Counted from the first letter of the stretch, positions 31,712-40,188 are shown. The stretch is 61,908 bases of DNA from JAGNZR01 sp051659505 (GCA_051659505.1 JBOFOQ010000001.1:1-61908), one strand, 5' to 3'. The notes: a model not told the origin generated them from the sequence alone. Made by a program: numbers and translations.

Positions 31712-33142
31712 ATGTATGATGTTTTAATAATAGGTGCAGGGATATGCGGTGCAAGTATAGCTAGAAATTTATCCAAGTATAGTTTAAATGTTGTAGTTTT
31801 AGAAAAAGAAAATGATGTGGCAAATGGCACAACAAAAGCTAATAGTGCCATAATTCATGCTGGTTATGATACTAAACCAGGAACACTTATGGCAAAGTAC
31901 AATGTATTAGGAAATCGTATGTATGAAGAATTATGCAAAGAATTAGATGTAGCTTTTGAAAAATGTGGTTCGCTTGTTCTAGCATTTAATGATGAAGATA
32001 TGGAACATATACATGAACTTTATGAAAGAGGCGTAGTAAACCAAATTCCGGATATGGAAATATTAAATAAATCAGAAATAATTAAAATAGAGCCTAATGT
32101 AAAGAAGAATGTAGTAGGTGCATTATATGCAAAAAGTGCTGGAATTGTTGGACCTTGGGAACTTGCAATTGCAATGTTAGAAGAAGCAGTTTTAAATGAT
32201 GTAGAGTTAAAGTTAGGAGAGGAAGTCTTAAAAATAGAAAAAATTGATTTAGGATATAAAGTAACAAGTAAAAAGGGAGAGTACCTAACAAAAAAAATAG
32301 TGAATTGTGCTGGGGTTAATAGTGATATAGTTCATAATATGGTGGGGAAAAAATCTTTTGAAATTCATCCTAGAAGAGGACAGTATTATGTGATGGATAA
32401 AACTCAAGGTGAAAAAGTAAATAGGACAATATTTCAGTGTCCTACAATAATGGGGAAAGGAGTACTAATAACTCCGACAGTTCATGGAAATCTTTTAGTA
32501 GGACCAGATTCGGAAGATATTGAGGATAGAGATGATTTATCAACAACAGCAGATAGACTTCATATAGTGAGAGAACAGAGTCTTAAGTCAATTGATAATA
32601 TTGAGTTTAAAGACAGTATTAGAACATTTTCAGGAATGAGAGCTGAATCAGATAGAGGGGATTTTATAATAGAAGAGGCAATTGATGCTAAAGGTTTTTA
32701 TGATGTGGCGGGAATTAAATCTCCAGGTCTTACAGCTGCTCCAGCTATAGCTGTGAGAATTGTAGAGTTATTAAGAGAGAGTGGATTAAATTTAATTGAA
32801 AAAGAAAATTTGAAAAAAAGAAAAGAACATAAAATTTTTATGGAGCTTTCTTCTAACGAAAAAAATGAATTGATAAAAAAAGATTCTTCTTATGGAAGAA
32901 TAGTTTGTAGGTGTGAAATGATAACAGAAGGTGAAATACTTGATGTTATAAGAAGGGGAGTAGGGGGAACTACTGTAGACGGAATAAAAAGAAGAGTAAG
33001 ACCTGGAACAGGAAGATGCCAAGGTGGTTTTTGCGGGGCAAGAGTGCAGGAAATACTAGCCAAAGAACAAAAAAAATCACTTGAGGATATTCTTATGGAT
33101 AAAGAAGGGTCATATATATTAGTCGGAAAAACTAAAAAATAA
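31712..33142 (+). CDS. Anaerobic-type glycerol-3-phosphate dehydrogenase (FAD subunit with BFD domain)
   Basis: The 476-residue protein is an FAD-dependent oxidoreductase of the DAO/GlpA type: dinucleotide fold VLIIGAGICGASIARNLSKY at residues 4-23, substrate region AIIHAGYDTKPGTLMAKYNV near residue 47, and a C-terminal bacterioferritin-associated-ferredoxin-like domain with four Cys for a [2Fe-2S] cluster: Cys398 and Cys400 (VCRCEM), Cys435 and Cys440 (GRCQGGFCG). Together with the next two genes it forms the GlpA-GlpB-like set that oxidises glycerol-3-phosphate to dihydroxyacetone phosphate in anaerobes. L-2-hydroxyglutarate oxidase is a related alternative, but the glp context decides. AGGAGG precedes the ATG. 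Confidence 0.85.
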   Translation: MYDVLIIGAGICGASIARNLSKYSLNVVVLEKENDVANGTTKANSAIIHAGYDTKPGTLMAKYNVLGNRMYEELCKELDVAFEKCGSLVLAFNDEDMEHIHELYERGVVNQIPDMEILNKSEIIKIEPNVKKNVVGALYAKSAGIVGPWELAIAMLEEAVLNDVELKLGEEVLKIEKIDLGYKVTSKKGEYLTKKIVNCAGVNSDIVHNMVGKKSFEIHPRRGQYYVMDKTQGEKVNRTIFQCPTIMGKGVLITPTVHGNLLVGPDSEDIEDRDDLSTTADRLHIVREQSLKSIDNIEFKDSIRTFSGMRAESDRGDFIIEEAIDAKGFYDVAGIKSPGLTAAPAIAVRIVELLRESGLNLIEKENLKKRKEHKIFMELSSNEKNELIKKDSSYGRIVCRCEMITEGEILDVIRRGVGGTTVDGIKRRVRPGTGRCQGGFCGARVQEILAKEQKKSLEDILMDKEGSYILVGKTKK

Positions 33143-33159
33143 ATTTGGAGTGTGAAAAA

Positions 33160-34416
33160 ATGAAATATGATGTTGTAGTAATAGGTGGTGGTCCTGCAGG
33201 ACTTGCAGCGGCAAAATCTGCATATGAAAATGGAGCACAAAAGATTTTAATAATAGAAAGAGATAAAGAACTCGGTGGAATTCTTCAGCAATGTATTCAC
33301 AACGGTTTTGGACTTCATGTATTTAAAGAGGAATTAACAGGACCAGAGTATGCACAAAGATATATTGAATCGATAGAAAAATTGCCGATTGAAGTAAAAA
33401 AAGAAACAATGGTGTTAAATATAACAAAAGATAAAATAATAAGTGTTATAAATCCTGTTGATGGATATTTAGAAATAGAAGCCAAATCTGTAATTTTAGC
33501 AATGGGATGTAGAGAAAGAACAAGGGGTGCTATAAATATTCCAGGAGATAGACCTTCAGGAATTTTAACAGCAGGTGCAGCTCAGAGATTTGTTAATATG
33601 GAAGGATATATGGTAGGCAAAAAAGTTGTTATTCTTGGTAGTGGAGATATAGGCCTTATTATGGCTAGAAGAATGACATTAGAAGGGGCAGAAGTCAAAG
33701 CTGTTGTAGAGTTAATGCCGTTTTCTGGTGGTCTTACAAGAAATATAGTTCAGTGCTTAGAAGATTTTAATATTCCTTTATTTTTATCTCACACAGTAAC
33801 TAATGTTAAAGGGAAAACAAGATTAGAAAGTATAACTATTGCTAAAGTTGATGAAAATAGAAGATGTATAAAAGGAACAGAAATTACTTATGAATGTGAC
33901 ACTTTACTATTATCAGTTGGACTTATACCTGAAAATGAACTTTCAAGACAAGTGGGGGTAGATTTAGATAAAAGAACCAATGGTCCTCTTGTTAATGAAG
34001 CAATGGAAACATCAGTTCCTGGTATATTTGCCTGTGGAAATGTAGTTCATGTTCATGATTTAGTGGATTTTGTAAGTGCTGAAGGGGAAAGAGCAGGAAA
34101 AAATGCCGCTGAATTTATACAAAAAGAATGTGTTAAAGAAAAGAGATTTATCTCTGTTATAAATGGAATGGGTATAAACTATACTGTTCCTCAAAGTTTG
34201 GGTGTTTTAGAAACACCAAAAAATGTAGATATTTTTATGAGAGTATCTAATGTGTATAAAAATAAAAGAATAGTTGTAAAATGTGGAGAAAATGAACTGT
34301 TAAGTTTTAAGAGAAATCATTTAGCTCCAGGAGAAATGGAGAAAATAATGATCCCTTCTAAAATTTTAGAAAAAATAGATGGGGATATAACAATTCAACT
34401 TATGGAGGTTAAATAG
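33160..34416 (+). CDS. NAD(P)/FAD-dependent oxidoreductase, partner of the glycerol-3-phosphate dehydrogenase
   Basis: The 418-residue protein is a two-dinucleotide-fold flavoprotein: FAD site VVVIGGGPAGLAAAKSAYEN near residue 5, ILQQCIHNGFGLHVFKEEL near residue 44 with a Cys, the second nucleotide site KVVILGSGDIGLIMARRMTL near residue 155, and FACGNVVHVHDLVDFVSAEG near residue 290. This kind of protein stands beside GlpA-like/DUF1667 genes in many anaerobes and probably passes electrons from the dehydrogenase to NAD(P) or another carrier. The ATG at 33160 is chosen because TTGGAG (33145-33150) is its ribosome site. It starts 17 bases after its neighbour. Confidence 0.85.
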   Translation: MKYDVVVIGGGPAGLAAAKSAYENGAQKILIIERDKELGGILQQCIHNGFGLHVFKEELTGPEYAQRYIESIEKLPIEVKKETMVLNITKDKIISVINPVDGYLEIEAKSVILAMGCRERTRGAINIPGDRPSGILTAGAAQRFVNMEGYMVGKKVVILGSGDIGLIMARRMTLEGAEVKAVVELMPFSGGLTRNIVQCLEDFNIPLFLSHTVTNVKGKTRLESITIAKVDENRRCIKGTEITYECDTLLLSVGLIPENELSRQVGVDLDKRTNGPLVNEAMETSVPGIFACGNVVHVHDLVDFVSAEGERAGKNAAEFIQKECVKEKRFISVINGMGINYTVPQSLGVLETPKNVDIFMRVSNVYKNKRIVVKCGENELLSFKRNHLAPGEMEKIMIPSKILEKIDGDITIQLMEVK

Positions 34417-34417
34417 G

Positions 34418-34762
34418 ATGAAAAATTTAATTTGTATAGTTTGTCCAATTGGTTGTCATTTAAGTGTAGATGAAGAAAATAATTATAAAGTGACAGGACA
34501 CACTTGTCCACGAGGGGAAAAATATGGAAAAGAAGAGTTGCTTGCTCCTAAAAGAGTTGTTACCTCTACAGTTAAAATAAAAGGGGCTCTTTATGAAAGA
34601 ATTCCAGTAAAAACTAGTTCTGCTATTCCAAAAGAAAAAATTACACAATGTATGGAGCTTTTAAATAATGTAGAATTAATTTCTCCTGTAAAAATGGGGG
34701 ATATCGTTGTTGAAAATATTTTTAATTTAGGAATAAATATAGTTGCTACTAGAGATATGTAA
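34418..34762 (+). CDS. DUF1667 Cys-rich protein of the glycerol-3-phosphate oxidation operon
   Basis: The 114-residue protein opens with LICIVCPIGCHLSVDEENN and a HTCPRGEKYG motif: four Cys in C-x2-C-x3-C plus one downstream, likely a metal or iron-sulfur site resembling the N-terminus of molybdopterin oxidoreductases. This matches DUF1667, which regularly follows GlpA/GlpB-like flavoproteins. It is the last gene of the operon, starts one base after the previous stop, and is followed by a strong terminator. Electron transfer is the likely role. Confidence 0.85.
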   Translation: MKNLICIVCPIGCHLSVDEENNYKVTGHTCPRGEKYGKEELLAPKRVVTSTVKIKGALYERIPVKTSSAIPKEKITQCMELLNNVELISPVKMGDIVVENIFNLGINIVATRDM

Positions 34763-34770
34763 ACAAAAAA

Positions 34771-34801
34771 AGAAACCTACTATATAAGTAGGTTTCTTTT
34801 T
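34771..34801 (+). terminator. Terminator between convergent genes
   Basis: AGAAACCTACT (34771-34781) pairs with AGTAGGTTTCT (34787-34797). A runs on the left and T runs on the right make it work in both directions. Confidence 0.9.
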
Positions 34802-34847
34802 TTGTTAAAGGTATTAAGTAAATATTTGAAACATGCCATTGTTTTTA

Positions 34848-35339
34848 TTACTTTTTATTTGTTGAATATTTTTCAGAAGCACAGTTATCCCCTGAAGAAA
34901 AAGTAATTTTTTTAATATTTAGTTTATCTTTTAATAAAGAGTGGAAAACTTCAATTAAATTTTCACAAGTTGCCACTTTTTTAACAACAACTAGTCTGCA
35001 CTGAGGATAAGCTTTTGCTAATTCATTTTCAAATGCAGGACCGACCATTCTATTAGATGGAACACCATCTTTTATCCCTTGCTTTGCGTAAACATCTAAA
35101 ATTGTAGGTAAAAGTGGATCGTTTTCTTGTAGTATTAAAGCATGATCAAAATTCTTTAATACATCCCAAGCTAAAGATTTAATACTGTTACACGGAAAAA
35201 CAAAACCTGTTTCCTCGTTTACATCTCCCTTAACTTCTATAACTAAATTACCTGTATGCCCATGAAGGTATTGTGCTTCTCCATCAAATCCTAAAAAACG
35301 GTGTGAATACTGAATATTTAACTTTGTTAATGCTCTCAT
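34848..35339 (-). CDS. 6-pyruvoyltetrahydropterin synthase/QueD-family protein without the usual catalytic Cys
   Basis: The 163-residue protein has the T-fold metal site of the family: His13 (QYSHRFLGF), His26 and His28 (YLHGHTGNL), and FDHALILQENDP near residue 85, with ATCENLIEVFH carrying the ligand-binding Glu near residue 136. In QueD and PTPS a Cys lies four residues before the first His of HGH; here that position is Ala22, so the standard catalysis is doubtful. It may be a related pterin or deazapurine enzyme, or a divergent member. AGGAGG precedes the start on the minus strand. It stands alone, between the glp operon and malX. Confidence 0.7.
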   Translation of the reverse strand: MRALTKLNIQYSHRFLGFDGEAQYLHGHTGNLVIEVKGDVNEETGFVFPCNSIKSLAWDVLKNFDHALILQENDPLLPTILDVYAKQGIKDGVPSNRMVGPAFENELAKAYPQCRLVVVKKVATCENLIEVFHSLLKDKLNIKKITFSSGDNCASEKYSTNKK

Positions 35340-35510
35340 ACGTAATTCCTCCTTAAAACAATTATAAAATTATACATCTTCAAACAAAAATGTAACCATT
35401 ACACTTATGAGATAAGTATACACTTGATATATAATTTTGTCAATAACTTATTTAAAATACTTTATGAAAATATAGTAATGATAGTGAGTGTAATTTCTTA
35501 ATAGTGATAA

Positions 35511-35572
35511 TTATTAATTATTAATTATTAATTATTAATTATTAATTATTAATTATTAATTATTAATTATTA
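35511..35572. repeat. Heptanucleotide tandem repeat, about nine copies of TTATTAA
   Basis: An uninterrupted 62-base array of a 7-bp unit lies in the 409-base gap between the QueD-like gene and malX. Perfect short repeats of this length change copy number by slippage. It stands about 120 bases upstream of the best malX promoter and about 170 bases upstream of the QueD-like gene start. Confidence 0.95.
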
Positions 35573-35583
35573 GAAATAATTAT

Positions 35584-35606
35584 GGAGATAATATTTTATT
35601 ATCTCC
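35584..35606. promoter_or_regulatory. Perfect 10-bp hairpin in the malX upstream region
   Basis: GGAGATAATA (35584-35593) and TATTATCTCC (35597-35606) with a 3-base loop. It is followed by AAGGAGG rather than a T run. It may be an operator dyad or an RNA hairpin. Confidence 0.6.
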
Positions 35607-35623
35607 AATAAGGAGGATATTAA

Positions 35624-35671
35624 GTGAGAGAACAAGTTTTTTACTTTTTAACTACTAATTTGTTTCCATAA
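35624..35671 (+). CDS. Possible 15-codon leader peptide
   Basis: AGGAGG (35611-35616) stands seven bases before a GTG that reads MREQVFYFLTTNLFP and stops at TAA 35669-35671. The ribosome site is stronger than that of many real genes in this window. It is expressed only if transcription starts further upstream than the malX promoter at 35692. No known peptide matches. Confidence 0.2.
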   Translation: MREQVFYFLTTNLFP

Positions 35672-35674
35672 AAA

Positions 35675-35720
35675 TTGAAAACGATTAACAATTGAACAAA
35701 ATTGTTTTTAATTATACAAT
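35675..35720 (+). promoter_or_regulatory. malX promoter with LacI/CcpA-like operator
   Basis: TTGAAC (35692-35697), 17 bases, TACAAT (35715-35720). Directly upstream is TTGAAAACGATTAACAA (35675-35691), an imperfect dyad around CG resembling LacI-family and catabolite-response operators. Confidence 0.45.
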
Positions 35721-35748
35721 TAGACAAATTAATAGAAGGGGGAAAAAT

Positions 35749-37287
35749 ATGGCGAATAAAAATAAAATAAGTGCATGGGAATTTTTTCAAAGTTTAGGAA
35801 AGACATTTATGTTACCAGTAGCATTATTAGCAGCAATGGGGATATTATTAGGAATAGGTGCAGGCTTTACAGGGAAAACTACAGTAGAGATGATCCCATT
35901 TCTAGGGAATTCATTTTTACAAATGTTATTTAATTTTATGACTAAAATAAGTTTAGTAGCTTTTTCATTTTTACCCTTGATGTTTGCAGTTGCAATTCCC
36001 TTAGGAATGACTAGAGAGAATAAAGAAATTGCTGCTTTTTCAGGGTTAATAGGGTTTATATCTATGCAATTAGGAACAAATTTTTATTTAACGGAAAAAG
36101 GTCTCTTAAAAATTGCTGATACTAAAATGATTATGGGGATTCAAAGTATAGATACTGGTGTGTTAGGGGCTCTGATTTGCGGTATATTAGTATTTTTTAT
36201 ACATGAAAAATTTCAAAATATAGAACTGCCAGATGCTTTTTCATTCTTTGGTGGAATAAGATTTGTTCCAATAGCAACTGTTTTAATAATGTCAATAGTA
36301 GGGCTAGCAGTTCCTATAATTTGGCCATTTTTTGCAATGGGAATAAATAAAGTAGGAGAAGTAATTAGAAGTGCAGGAATATTTGGACCATTTCTTTTTG
36401 GAGCAGGAGAGAGATTGCTCTTACCATTTGGATTACATCATATATTAGTTGCAACAATTAGGTTTACAGAAGCAGGAGGAAGTTATGTAACAGAAGCTGG
36501 AGACTCTATTCATGGGGCATTAAACATATTCTATAATCAATTTGCCAGTGGTCCAGAATACGTTTCCCCAGATGTAACTAAATTTTTATCACAAGGAAAA
36601 ATGCCTACTTTTATATTTGGTCTTGGAGGAGCAGCTTTAGCTATTTATAAATCAGCGTATTTAGAAAATAGAAATAAGATAAAAGGATTGTTGATCTCTG
36701 CAGTGGTAGCATCAGCAATAGGTGGAATAACAGAACCAATAGAATTTATATTTTTATTTATAGCTCCTGTACTATATTTATTCCATGCTTTTATGACTGG
36801 GTTAGGTTTTATGGTAATGGGAATATTAAAAGTTATGATAGGAAACACTGATGGAAATATAATTGATTTTTTCATATTTGGAGTGTTTCAAGGTTTTTGG
36901 ACAAAGTGGTATTATGTTATTCCTGTTGGAATAATTTGGTTCCTAATTTATTATTTTGTATTTAAATGGTATATAATAAAATATAATATATCAACTCCAG
37001 GAAGAGATAACTCTGTACAGGCTAAAGAAGCAGTGGAAAGTGGAGACATATCAGGGTATACAGCCAAAATAATGTTAGAGGCACTTGGGGGGAAGAATAA
37101 TATAGTGAATTTGGATAGTTGTATAACAAGATTGAGACTTGTAGTTAAAGATGCTAGCATTATAGATGTAGAGGCTGTAAAAATAGCAGGAGCAATAAAT
37201 GTTATGAAGTTAAACGATACGAATGTACAGGTAATTATAGGTCCAAAGGTCCAAGTATTAAAAAAGCAATTACAAAAATTAATTTAA
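35749..37287 (+). CDS. malX: PTS glucose/maltose-type EIIBC (MalX-like)
   Basis: This 512-residue phosphotransferase permease imports and phosphorylates a sugar. Residues 1 to about 415 are the EIIC domain with about ten membrane segments, with LPFGLHHILVATIRFTEAGG near residue 222 and GGITEPIEFIFLFIAPVLY near residue 325. The EIIB domain follows, with the phosphorylated Cys458 in NLDSCITRLRLVV. No EIIA is fused, so a separate EIIA-Glc must serve. ATG 35749, preceded by GAAGGGGGA, is the start; the frame is open upstream but without a site. The next gene is malY-like, as in E. coli malXY, so the same (still unclear) substrate group is likely. Confidence 0.85.
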   Translation: MANKNKISAWEFFQSLGKTFMLPVALLAAMGILLGIGAGFTGKTTVEMIPFLGNSFLQMLFNFMTKISLVAFSFLPLMFAVAIPLGMTRENKEIAAFSGLIGFISMQLGTNFYLTEKGLLKIADTKMIMGIQSIDTGVLGALICGILVFFIHEKFQNIELPDAFSFFGGIRFVPIATVLIMSIVGLAVPIIWPFFAMGINKVGEVIRSAGIFGPFLFGAGERLLLPFGLHHILVATIRFTEAGGSYVTEAGDSIHGALNIFYNQFASGPEYVSPDVTKFLSQGKMPTFIFGLGGAALAIYKSAYLENRNKIKGLLISAVVASAIGGITEPIEFIFLFIAPVLYLFHAFMTGLGFMVMGILKVMIGNTDGNIIDFFIFGVFQGFWTKWYYVIPVGIIWFLIYYFVFKWYIIKYNISTPGRDNSVQAKEAVESGDISGYTAKIMLEALGGKNNIVNLDSCITRLRLVVKDASIIDVEAVKIAGAINVMKLNDTNVQVIIGPKVQVLKKQLQKLI

Positions 37288-37296
37288 ATAAATTTC

Positions 37297-37323
37297 AGAG
37301 GGAGAGAATAATTCTCTCTCTCT
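37297..37323 (+). promoter_or_regulatory. Intercistronic hairpin between malX and malY
   Basis: AGAGGGAGAGA (37297-37307) pairs with TCTCTCTCTCT (37313-37323) across a 5-base loop. Only three T residues follow, so it is at best a weak attenuator lowering malY relative to malX. Confidence 0.55.
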
Positions 37324-37350
37324 TTGACATATAATGTAGGAGGAAAAGTA

Positions 37351-38508
37351 ATGAAGTTTGATAAAATGATAAATAGAAAAGGTACTTATTGTACGCAGTG
37401 GGACTATATAGAAGATAGGTTTGGGGAAGGAACTAAGGACTTAATTCCATTTTCAATATCAGATATGGATTTTATGTCTCCACAACCTATAATTGATACA
37501 ATAATAGAAAGAGCAAAACATGGAATTTTTGGATATTCACGTTGGAATCATGATGATTATAAAGAGTCAATAAAAAATTGGTATAAAAAAAGATATAATA
37601 CAGAAATAGAAAAAGATTGGATAGTTTATAGCCCCACAGTAATATATAGTATTTCCACTATTTTAGAAAAGTTAGTGAAAAAAGATGAAAAAATTATGAC
37701 ACATACGCCTAGATACGATGGCTTCACAAAAATACTAAAAGAATATCAAGTCGTTGAAATTAAGTTGTTGGAGGATACAAATAGGATATATCAAACTGAT
37801 TTCATTAAAATAGAAGAGGGATTTAAAAAAGGAATAAAAGTTTTTTTACTTTGTAATCCAGAAAATCCAACTGGAAAAATTTGGAGTTACTTGGAATTAA
37901 AAAAATTAACAGAGTTATGTCGTGAATATAATGTTATTCTTTTGTCTGATGATATTCATATGGATATAGCGAGAAAAGAGGTAACACCAGTTTTAAAATT
38001 AGATAAAAAAAATAGTATAATAGTTTCTTCAGCTTCGAAAACATTTAATACTCCTTCTCTTGGAGGTTCTTATGCAATTATTCCAAATATGAAGATTAGA
38101 AATGATTTTATAACTCATATAAAAGAAAAAGATTCGCTTTCATCACCAAATATATTTGGACTCATATCAACAATTGTAGCATATAATAAATGTGGACAAT
38201 GGGTAGATGAATTAAATGAATACATAACTGCTAATTGTCAATATGTTGTAGATGAATTAGAGGGATATAACGGATTAAAAGTATCTATTCCAGAAGGAAC
38301 TTATCTAATGTGGATAGACTTTAAAGATACTGAAATAAGCTCAGAAGAATTAAAAAAATCTCTTGTTGAAGTTGGAAAAATTGCTATTATGTCTGGAGAA
38401 AATTATGGTGATAAATATAAATTAAGATTAAATGTAGGTTGTCCTTTAGAGAAGTTAAAAGTGGGAGTTACAGGAATTAAAAGAGCTATTGATAATTTTA
38501 AACAATAA
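37351..38508 (+). CDS. malY: MalY/PatB-type C-S beta-lyase (aminotransferase fold)
   Basis: The 385-residue pyridoxal-phosphate enzyme belongs to the MalY/PatB group, which cleaves cystathionine and similar C-S compounds. IPFSISDMDFMSPQPI near residue 27 and HGIFGYSRW near residue 55 are group hallmarks; LLCNPENPTGKIWSYLEL near residue 164, LSDDIHMDIA near residue 201 and the Lys in SSASKTFNTPSLGG near residue 227 form the cofactor site. GTAGGAGG precedes ATG 37351. In E. coli MalY also represses MalT, but no malT is seen here, so the enzymatic role or an unknown regulatory one remains. Confidence 0.88.
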   Translation: MKFDKMINRKGTYCTQWDYIEDRFGEGTKDLIPFSISDMDFMSPQPIIDTIIERAKHGIFGYSRWNHDDYKESIKNWYKKRYNTEIEKDWIVYSPTVIYSISTILEKLVKKDEKIMTHTPRYDGFTKILKEYQVVEIKLLEDTNRIYQTDFIKIEEGFKKGIKVFLLCNPENPTGKIWSYLELKKLTELCREYNVILLSDDIHMDIARKEVTPVLKLDKKNSIIVSSASKTFNTPSLGGSYAIIPNMKIRNDFITHIKEKDSLSSPNIFGLISTIVAYNKCGQWVDELNEYITANCQYVVDELEGYNGLKVSIPEGTYLMWIDFKDTEISSEELKKSLVEVGKIAIMSGENYGDKYKLRLNVGCPLEKLKVGVTGIKRAIDNFKQ

Positions 38509-38533
38509 AGTTATAATAAATTTAGGTGATAAT

Positions 38534-39802
38534 ATGAGCTTGAGAAAAAAAGAATTAGATGTTTTATTTTTACTGAATAAAGAAGAAGTAACAATAAATG
38601 AAATTTCAAGAAAAATAGAGACTTCCGAAAGAAATATCAGGTATATAATTGATAATTTAAATTTTTATTTAAAAAAAATAATTAATAAAAAAATAAAAAG
38701 AATAGAGAAAAATTTCACAATTAATTTAAAAATAGAAGAAGTTGATATTTTTTTAAAAAAAATTTATAAAAATGATTATATTTTAGACCAAAACGAAAGA
38801 ATCGAATATATTCTTTTGATATTTTTATTTTTAAAAGATGTTAATTTAATTTTCATAGAAAAAATGTTAAAAATAACAAGAGCAACTTTAAAAAAAGATA
38901 TGGATTTATTAAATTTAAATTTAAAAGAATATAGTTTGCAATTAGAATTTTTTAAAAATAAATATACCTTGGTTGGAAATGAGAAAAAATTGAGACATTT
39001 AAAAATGCTTAAAATTATAAGACTCATAAATGATAACTCACATAAAACAGCTTGGTTAGATAAAGAATTACTTTTAAGAGAATTTAATGTGAAAAAGAGA
39101 GACGAGATAAAAATAGATATAGATTCCATAGAAAAAGAATTTTCAGTATATTTTAACGAAGAATTTAAAGAACTAATATATATTTTTATAATCGTAACTT
39201 TAGAACGAATAAATATGGGTAAAATTATAAATAGAAAGGAAAATTATGAATATTTAATAACAACAACTTATCATAAAATAATTATAAAGAAATTAAAAAA
39301 ATATATTCCTTTAAATCTTAAATATGAATTAGGGCATTTAACAGAGTATTTTATAAGTGGAGGAGCAAATAAAAATATAAAAGAATTAAAAATTAGTGTA
39401 GAATTGTATGTTGAGGGATTAATAAGTATATTAAAAGAAAAAAAATACATTTTAGACTATTTTAGATTAAAAGAAAAAATAACCATATACTTAATTCCGG
39501 CTATTTATAGACTTAAAAATAATTTTAGTATTGGCAAAACAGGTGAAAAAGAAAAAATATATGAATTGGTTAATCAATATAGTGTTCAAGAAAGCTTTTT
39601 ACCTGAAAAATTAGGTGAAAATGAGATTTATTATATAACACAAGCAATTTTAATAGAAATTAGCAAAGAGAAAAACAAGGTGATTAGTTTAAAAAGATTG
39701 TTAGAAATTATAGAAAAAAATAGTACAGGAATAAATAGAGAAAATATTATAAATGAGTTGTTGTTAGAGTATTCAGAGGTTTTGAAAAAAGATTTTCCCT
39801 AA
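38534..39802 (+). CDS. PRD-type transcriptional regulator (BglG/MtlR-like)
   Basis: The 422-residue protein has two N-terminal helix-turn-helix segments: ELDVLFLLNKEEVTINEISR with TSERNIRYIIDNLN, and MLKITRATLKKDMDLLNLNL near residue 112. Two helical regions follow that look like PTS regulation domains, one around SVYFNEEFKELIYIFIIVT near residue 203 and another around ENEIYYITQAILIEISKEKN near residue 360. No fused EIIA or EIIB was recognised. Such regulators switch on PTS operons according to phosphorylation state. The ATG at 38534 follows AGGTGAT. It is cotranscribed after malXY and is its likely regulator, in place of the MalI repressor of E. coli. Confidence 0.7.
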   Translation: MSLRKKELDVLFLLNKEEVTINEISRKIETSERNIRYIIDNLNFYLKKIINKKIKRIEKNFTINLKIEEVDIFLKKIYKNDYILDQNERIEYILLIFLFLKDVNLIFIEKMLKITRATLKKDMDLLNLNLKEYSLQLEFFKNKYTLVGNEKKLRHLKMLKIIRLINDNSHKTAWLDKELLLREFNVKKRDEIKIDIDSIEKEFSVYFNEEFKELIYIFIIVTLERINMGKIINRKENYEYLITTTYHKIIIKKLKKYIPLNLKYELGHLTEYFISGGANKNIKELKISVELYVEGLISILKEKKYILDYFRLKEKITIYLIPAIYRLKNNFSIGKTGEKEKIYELVNQYSVQESFLPEKLGENEIYYITQAILIEISKEKNKVISLKRLLEIIEKNSTGINRENIINELLLEYSEVLKKDFP

Positions 39803-39825
39803 AAAAATAGAGAAGAAAAAAGCTT

Positions 39826-39853
39826 TTGAAAAAAAATATAATTAATGTATAAT
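39826..39853 (+). promoter_or_regulatory. Promoter of the small membrane protein gene
   Basis: TTGAAA (39826-39831), 16 bases, TATAAT (39848-39853). Confidence 0.55.
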
Positions 39854-39895
39854 TAAATGTGTAGTAGCTTAAATACAAAAAAAGGAGAAAATTGA

Positions 39896-40147
39896 ATGGA
39901 GTTAAGAGAAGATGAAGTAGAAATAAAAGAAAATGAAAAAGTGTTAACGATAAAAGATTGGCTAAAATTTTACTTAATAATTTTTGTACCAATATTAAAC
40001 ATTATAATGTGTATTAAATGGCTGGTTTCAGACAAAACGAATAAAAATCTAAAAAACTATTTAATATCATCTTTGATAATATTTCTTATAGTTATAGGTA
40101 TTTATGGAATCTTTATTTTTACAATCTTTGCAAACTTTTGGATGTGA
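39896..40147 (+). CDS. Small two-helix membrane protein, hypothetical
   Basis: The 83-residue product has a charged N-terminus and two hydrophobic helices, WLKFYLIIFVPILNIIMCIK and YLISSLIIFLIVIGIYGIFI, joined by a basic loop (DKTNKNLKN). AAAGGAG at 39881-39887 and a promoter upstream, together with a terminator behind, make it a credible independent gene. The pattern resembles small DUF-type membrane proteins common in low-GC bacteria. No function can be assigned. It lies between the PRD regulator and the RpiR regulator but has its own transcription signals. Confidence 0.65.
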   Translation: MELREDEVEIKENEKVLTIKDWLKFYLIIFVPILNIIMCIKWLVSDKTNKNLKNYLISSLIIFLIVIGIYGIFIFTIFANFWM

Positions 40148-40163
40148 TGTATTAAATAAAGTT

Positions 40164-40188
40164 AAAAGTGGTGAATCCACTTTTTTTT
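40164..40188 (+). terminator. Terminator after the small membrane protein gene
   Basis: AAAAGTGG (40164-40171) pairs with CCACTTTT (40177-40184) around TGAAT and continues into T residues. Confidence 0.85.

Noticed and set aside
35511..35572. CRISPR array
   Set aside because: The array is a continuous 7-bp tandem repeat without spacers, and no cas gene is present in the window.
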